64,000 nucleotides of DNA from Jaltomata sinuosa (lineage: Eukaryota; Streptophyta; Magnoliopsida; Solanales; Solanaceae): positions 124,001-188,000 of the forward strand of contig QJPP01007247.1 of assembly GCA_003996215.1 (NCBI GenBank). Reading direction: 5' to 3'. Below are positions 57,379 to 64,000 of the stretch, piece by piece (position 1 is the first letter of the stretch; the number at the start of each line of letters is the position of its first letter). Position numbers and translations under genes: made by a program. The notes below the pieces were generated by a model. That model saw nothing but the letters and a program-made list of their open reading frames with translations. It was not told the DNA's origin and made no database searches.

Positions 57379-60300
57379 GTCGCGCCCTATTTTGAACTGG
57401 CCAAAATATGCTTGCAACATCCGGCTCTTTCTGCCTTTGTTTTGGAAAAAGGGTTTAGAGTCGCCACCTAAATTTTAGGAAAACTTAGGAAACCATTTTT
57501 TAATGTAAAACTCTGTTTTTAGTCTGCGAAAACGTTTGAGATTCTGAGTAAGAGTTTTGGTTACTCGAAGGGAAGGTGTTAGGCACCCTTCAGAGCCTAT
57601 CCGAAGATAGTCCTTAAACTCAGTTTTAGAAACATATTTGGGAAAATTATTTGCTCATTATTTGCTAAAAGGTGATAAAAACATGGTTTATTAATTTAAA
57701 GAAAAACTCAAAGTATATGACACATGCCACTACAATAGGCAAAAATATAAAATATACTTATGGTAAAAAGATGAAACATATGTACGTATATGTCAAAATA
57801 TATGAAAGTTTAATAGCAATAATTAAAGTATGTAAAACTTTATGATTTATAAGAAATATATATACTTAAAAGCTATGTAAAAAGATGAAGATATTATTTA
57901 TAATAAATATGCCTTTGTAAAGTAAAATATATGTAGTTCTTAAAGTTTGAGAAAGTTTATGACATGTTTATTAAAAAGGAAGTAAAGATGACGTATGTAT
58001 ATTTAAAATATAGGAAATCATGTGAAAAGTATATTATTTTAAAAAGATTTGGATAAGTAAAAGTATGTAAGAAATATATTGGTAATAGAGAAAAAAAGAT
58101 ATAAGAGGAAACCATATTTGTTTTGTAAATATATTTCATGTAAAAGAACAATTTGAAAATTGAGTAGAGAAACGAGAATTATTTGTTTTCATGTAAGGGA
58201 GACTTTTATTCGTAAGTAAAAAAAATGAACATGCATTGAATACGAAAGAAAATATTATGTACGTGAAATGTAATTGTGATAAAAATAATATATGTGTAAT
58301 TTAAATAGGAAGAAGGGTAAATAAAAATATAAATATATATACCTTGTAGTAGATAGCATATGACATATACACCTTGTGTTTTTAGGCCTCAAAAATCTGA
58401 AAATCTGAAAATATATATATAGAGTATAGCAAAATACTTGTAAAATATTGGTGTTAGAATAAGAGAATACATAAATTACTAATAAATATAAAGGAGGCTT
58501 GCCTAAATTAGATAAAGCATTTTATAATTTAAAGCCTAAGAATGACTAACTATTGGTGTGAAATAAATTGAATCGCTAATTAATGCTTTTGAAAATCTAC
58601 CGCGAGTTATTTGGAACAAAGTCCTTCTTGAAACGAAGCCTAAGTTAGTTAATAAAAAATCTGCACTATTCACCATTTATCACTACTATTTTTGAAAGTG
58701 TTTAAACACTAATTTTAAAGGATTTAAAAGGGAAATTAGAAATATTTGCCTAGGCTAAAGGAATGAAGGAAAACTCTTTCAAAATTTCAAACTAAATATC
58801 CTAATCAAACCAAATGGTAAGCCGAAGGATAAATGTTAATCGAAGTCACAAAGAAAAACACATATCCAAATAATACAAGGTTAGTTAAACAAATTCAAAT
58901 AATAAGAAAAACATATAGAAAATAAAGGGCTAAGTATATTAAGTTCCTTTGGAGGAATTAATCTCCTAGTGAGTGACTCCGAAACACCGCGATGGTTCCT
59001 AATAGTTGTTCGACCCAAAACATATTTGGGCCGAGATTGAGTTTCGAATGAGAACTCCAACTCTCCGGGGTGTACATGAAACAAAGAAAGGTGATAAGGA
59101 TTAGTAACTTGCATAACAAAGTTTACAAAAATATAGAAATATGCCAAACTTAACAATAAAGTGATAAAGAAAACAAACATGCTATTTGGTAAATACACAA
59201 GAATATATGAAAGACGACATGTAACCATATTTGCTTCATTTTTAGCAAATGATCGAATTTATTTGACTAGAGCACAAACGAACTAACATGAGATGATTAT
59301 CCGAAAAGAACTTAGGCAAAACGAACATTTTCAACACTAGTCGATTATTGGAAAACAAAGTACACAACAAGTAGCAATATAAAACTTTATTATTATTTAT
59401 TTCAAGTAAAGAAAGTAGTTATGAAACAAATCACTTCAAAAAGATAACACTAATAACCGGGAGATTAAAGGAGAACTAAACTACTACGTTGGCTTATAAT
59501 GAGTTCCTTAAGCTAGTATTCCCGAAATTGATCCCGAGTTAAAACCAAAACAATGAAAATACGGGCAGCCCTCTTCTTCTAACAAATGCACACTAAATCA
59601 ACCACTTTTTACTAGGATTAAGGTGTTTTGAAGAAAAGTTAGATTACAAGCAAGACCACGATATTTTACAAACGCCGAAAAATATAAACATGATATATAC
59701 ATTCCTATCCTAAACAACATTTTTGGGACTAAAAAAAAAATGACAAAACTTATTGCAAACTTTTCTATCTTAAGAGATTGAACTACAAGAAATGCAAGCA
59801 TAACAACATATACTTTTCGGGTTTACACGAAATTAATCAACTAACCAAAAATGAAGACAAACCAATTAACGAATTGGTCCGCCAACTTCACTATGACACA
59901 AATTTAAATGAAGAAAAGCGAGAGTCACGACTCAAATTTCAACTTTGCAAATTAAGTGGTACTCTTGATACTTAGGCAAATGTATGTCAACAAAAACACA
60001 TAAGGAGAACATTCAAACCAACTATGGCTACTGCAATAGTAAAGTTCCATGCTTGTTCAATCATATATAAGGTTCAAAGTCACCACTTCCGCACCCACAT
60101 CTTGAAACAAATAGCACAAAAGGTCTACAAACAAACGGTTAACCATGTTGAGGGCTTGAAACTCGTAGTCTTATCATCCTAATCTAAAGTTTTAAGACTT
60201 TAAATCCTTTTTACGCTAAACGAAGGCTGCCAACACCTTGCGGGAACGAAAAAATTATAAAAGGCGAACTAAACAATTATTATAGTCATCAAGTGATCAC

Positions 60301-62111
60301 AACAAAATCCTTAAACATTCAGCGGTATAAACCCGGAAAAACTCGAAGCCTCTTGAGGTTCATTTCAAGCTAATCCAAGGTTATAAATACTCTTTCAATA
60401 CACCATCAACCTTAAATACAAACCAACATCCCGACAACTACATTACTTCAAATCTTGCTCAATAATTCGTACCAAACAGCCAACCATTTACAACAATTAA
60501 ACCAAACCTTGAATTGTAAACATTTCACAATCACATAAGCTAAACCAAACGGCCAGAAACTGATTTTCGTTTCACATTTTAACGCCTAAAATCAGCCAAA
60601 CATGAACAACCCAAACTCACACGAATCAATGGATCACAAAACTAAACATAAAGTAATTAGACGGGATAGGATTTACCTTGTGTTGGGCAGCGATTGAGAC
60701 CGTCAAGTGTCGAGTTTCAAACTAACTCTTCCGACTCCGACTCCGGTTATCCGAATAGCAAATGGGACAACGAGAGTGAAACGAATAGTGAGTATGTGGA
60801 AATCAACAATGAACAACCAGAGAAACAATTTCTAGTGAGCTGTTGATATATTTTTTTTTTTGATTTCCGCCCGTCCGTCTGTGTGTGTGTGTTCGTGTTC
60901 ATTTTTGTGTGTGTCTCTTTTTTTTTTGCCGTTTCTGTGTGTGTGTTCTCTTTTATAGCCAAAATTCTAAGGCTCCAACGGTTTCTTTCCAAGAATTCAA
61001 CATTTGAATTCTTGGAAAGCCAAGTTGCAAAAGAAATGATGAAAATCAGAGAAAAAAAAAAAGGAAGAAACTTACTCCTTTTTCAGGCCGATTTGAAAGA
61101 TGATGGTGACGGGTCGGCGGTGTGGAGTAGACGGTCGGCGGCCAGCTGGGTTTCCTCTTTTCCGAGGTCTGCCACCGGCGGTGGCGACCTTTTCGAGGCT
61201 ACCAAAAGCCTCCGAAAAGGGGAAGGGACGTTGTGAGGTGACGGGAGAGGGTGTGGTCGTCGTTTGCCCGCAAAATCCGGCGGGTTTTGGGGGTTTTGGG
61301 CGGCGGCAGTTGGGTTTGGGGGTGGGGTTTGTCGGCTGGTTTTGGGGGGGTGGGGTGTCGGTGTGGCTGAAGTGGAGGAGAGAGTGGAGAGTGAAGAGAT
61401 TAGGGGTGTGTTTAGTGGTGAGGTTGGGCGGCGGCAGCAGGGTCTGGGGGTGGGGGTGTCGGCGGCTGGGGTTGGAAGGGATTAGGGGTTTGTTTGGTTT
61501 GGATGAAAGTGGGGAAGAGAAAAGAGTTAGGGTGTGTTTAGTTGAGGAATTTGGGCCGGGTCAGGGGAGTATTGGGCTGGGTCGGCTGAATTGGGTAGTG
61601 GGTTAGGAGGTGTTGGGTAGAAAGAGGTATAAAAATTGGCCCAAACATGTGTAGGTAATGAATTAGTTTGTAGAAAAAAGAAATAATTTCCCTAGTCGTT
61701 TTCCACTTAATTAATTTAACGATGCCTTCTTTCACCCCGATTAATTTCAAATACTTATATAGTTGACTTAAACATAATTTTGGTACGCATAATCGCAATC
61801 CTCAATTGATAGAACAATATTTAGGAAATGTTATAGCGATACGACAAATCTCATTTAGAGTTTGAAATAAAAGTTACTATACCAATATCTTGTTAAAAAG
61901 AATGAATTATAAAATATTTTTGGGGTGATTTTATAAGATACAATATTATTATTATAAAAAGTAAAGGAAATCATTTTAAAAAATGATTATTGGTGCCAAA
62001 ATTTATAAAAAATTAATATAGAAATAAGAAAATTATTTTGGAAAAATCCTCGGGATTAAGAAGCATATAAAAATTAATTATGGGAAAAAGGAGGGCCAAA
62101 ATTGGGTGTCA
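57379..62111 (+). repeat. Large non-coding retroelement-like repeat (possible LARD or giant solo LTR)
   Basis: Begins TGTCGCGCCC and ends GGGTGTCAACA, giving TG...CA ends with a short imperfect inverted match. Near the start are AGAGTCGCCACCTAAATTTT and GGAAGGTGTTAGGCACCC; near the end is a GC-rich, G-rich section (61100-61610). No gag or pol domain appears in any frame. No matching target duplication was found, so the boundaries are provisional. Frames at 60883-61606 are low-complexity. Confidence 0.45.
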
Positions 62112-63778
62112 ACAACTATGGTTTTGGCTTCGGGCCTACTGGCACTATTTTCTAACCTTGCATCGCCCCGGGGGCCTGTTTTAATGGAAATGATTTGGAA
62201 ATGGTTTGATTTAACTTGTGAATGTTCATGGGTAAAAGAAAGTAAAATTATGTTTTAAAACACCAGTTTTACGACTAACGCTAGACTCGGCAGGGCCGGG
62301 GTGCTAGTTGAGTTTTCTTGCTACTTGAGATGATTTTTAGCCTCGGTCGGACCGAGCACTTGAGATGACTTTCTACTGTTTAGACCCGGTTATGCCCGGG
62401 CACCCTTGGAGTGGTTTTTGAGATATTTTCCTACTACTTTAGTCCTGGACAGGGTCTGGGCATGCATATTCGAGACTGGATCTCTATCTTGATACCGGAC
62501 TTGCTTCCGGATGACATGTTTTGATACTGAGTTTTAGTATGGGGTCAGGGACCTCCATGGACATTGCCATCCGGGCCTGGGGCTTCGGGCTGCGTGTGCC
62601 GGAGGAAGGGTATACGGTGGAGTAGAGGTATACGGGCAGTGTCCTTCCATGGAACCTACCTGCTGGGCCGGATCGGCACCGGAGGAGGTACATACAGAGA
62701 TACCATTTCACTTGAGATCTTCATGCATCATATCATTCATTGTTTGAGGCTCCACCCTTGTTTGTTGCTTTTGTTGATTGTACGCTCCGGTAGTATGGGA
62801 TGCCGGAGGGTTTGTTTTCACTTGTTTGTGTTCCTCGGTTGTATGGGCGGCCGGGGGACTGTAGGTAGACTCTTGCTATTTACTTACAGAATTGTTCCCT
62901 GTTACGGTTAAGTAATGAAATTGGTACTGATAGACTGGTTAGTTTCTGGATTGAGATTGATATGATTAGTTGATTGATTCATTCTCCTGAGCATGCCTAT
63001 CATTACTCTTTCCCTCTTCTTATACTTGAGGTTACCGGTATACCGTCCATTTCGTAAACTTATTATGTATACACTGTTATTGCAAGGACCCCAGGTGCGT
63101 TACTTCTTACTTTCGCCTGTGCCTATGGTGTGTATATTCTGCTTACTGGCCTCACATGTCGTTCTGTTGATTTCCCTCTGGGCTAGTTCCTGTGTACCTT
63201 TCATTGATTTCTGTGACTGCTTGCTTCCATTCTGTCTGTTACTACGCTTTTATCTTATACGTGCCCAGTCGGCCTATGATACCTACTGGGTACCTTATGC
63301 TTCGCATTTGGTGCTCACCCTACCCCCCTGCATCTTTGGGTGCAGATCCTAGCGTGGGCCATCGCCGTTAGATCACTGTGATTCGTGCTTGGAGATCTGT
63401 TGGGGACTACTTCAGACTGAGGGTGAGCTCTTGGCGATCGGAGCTTAGCTTTAGTTTATCTTTTACTTCATGTACTCTATTACTATTCAGAGACATCTGT
63501 ATATATTGTTTTGGGTCGTTTGCACTCCATGTATGTAGTTTTGGCTCTATACTATGATATCAGGTCTTGGGGTTTGGTTTAGTTTTCGCATATGTATATA
63601 TATATACTCCTGTTATCTATTCTCCTCATCTTACTCCCTTACTTTTGCTTATTAAACTATTCTTCCGCTTATTTGTTAGATAGTAGCCCATTACTAACTG
63701 TCCTGGGCTACGGGAATTGATTCGCCTACTGGGGGGTTGTAGGTTCCATCATGACCGAGAAATCGGGTTGTGGCAGGG
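62112..63778 (+). repeat. LTR-like GC-richer repeat
   Basis: Contains TACTGGGTACCTTATGCTTC and GGTGCAGATCCTAGCGTGGG and ends near TCATGACCGAGAAATCGGGT then TGTGGCA. These are motifs I associate with LTR regions of solanaceous retroelements (from memory). No second LTR or coding domain is in the window. The 119-aa and 115-aa frames here have no recognisable domain. Confidence 0.4.
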
Positions 63779-64000
63779 GCGGCTGGTTTGAGTAAAATGG
63801 GGGCTTAGGATTGATGGGTGTGTGGTTTAAAAGGAAAGAAAGGGTGAAGTGATCTTGGCCGTTGATCGTATTAGATCAACGACTGAGATTTAATCTGAAT
63901 GAATGGGTTTTGGAGTGGGTCAATGGGTACCCAAATTGGAATTGAAATTGAGCATTTGAAATTGAGTCCAAATTGACTCAATTGAAATAAATTAAATAAA
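63779..64000. other. Repeat-like sequence cut by the window end
   Basis: Contains GGCCGTTGATCGTATTAGAT then CAACG, a short inverted repeat, and AAATTGA-rich text. No gene is seen. Confidence 0.3.

Noticed and set aside
61100..61606. 168-aa Gly/Val-rich ORF
   Set aside because: G-rich low-complexity part of a repeat; overlapping frames are equally open and no domain is present.
62993..63352. 119-aa hydrophobic ORF
   Set aside because: Lies in LTR-like repeat text; no domain, and membrane-like composition comes from T-rich codons.

Overview
This is a gene-poor, AT-rich plant nuclear window. The repeat families (TS/SolS-type and Au-type SINEs, GGGGTCGTTTGG MITEs, CAGNGGCGGATCC hAT MITEs, CTAAGTTGCTC fold-backs) and the protein sequences point to a solanaceous dicot; the species cannot be fixed from sequence alone. 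Only three protein-coding genes are supported, and most other short open frames lie in repeats or are chance frames.

Genes. (1) 5290-6459 (+) is an intronless AP2/ERF transcription factor of the cytokinin response factor (CRF) class, with a TATA box near 4709 and a long leader containing upstream ORFs. (2) 40782-44086 (+) is a three-exon gene for the mitochondrial cytochrome c oxidase assembly protein COX16 (131 aa). (3) 52284-45920 (-) is a two-exon gene for the plastid division protein PDV1 (274 aa). COX16 and PDV1 converge, with their stop codons about 1.8 kb apart.

Layout. 1-4300: hAT-like, Mutator-like and Helitron-like repeats, including a SINE nested in a MULE. 4300-6550: CRF promoter, leader and CDS. 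6550-34400: about 28 kb without a recognisable gene. It holds MULEs at 8548-9424 and 26650-27608, a Helitron-like end at 12155, nested hATs at 15141-16343, two intact PIF/Harbinger MITEs, a CACTA element at 32203-33067 and a ~190-bp tandem array at 33277-34400. 34400-40780: an exon-like GC-rich block, a SINE with a 12-bp target duplication, a long inverted repeat with a nested Stowaway MITE, and an Au-type SINE. 40780-44100: COX16, with a hAT MITE in intron 1. 45900-52300: PDV1, whose 5.5-kb intron holds a fold-back element carrying two plastid psbC fragments, a Pack-MULE-like element with a perfect 10-bp target duplication, two SINE remnants and three intron-specific repeats. 52300-64000: a MITE, a 2.6-kb MULE-like element containing about 15 copies of a palindromic minisatellite, and large non-coding retroelement-like repeats.

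The three genes do not form a pathway. Two act in organelles (COX16 in mitochondria, PDV1 on the plastid outer envelope) and CRF acts in the nucleus. The main interest is the density of target-site-verified, non-autonomous elements, several carrying unusual cargo: plastid gene pieces, gene-like exons, tRNA-like modules and minisatellites.
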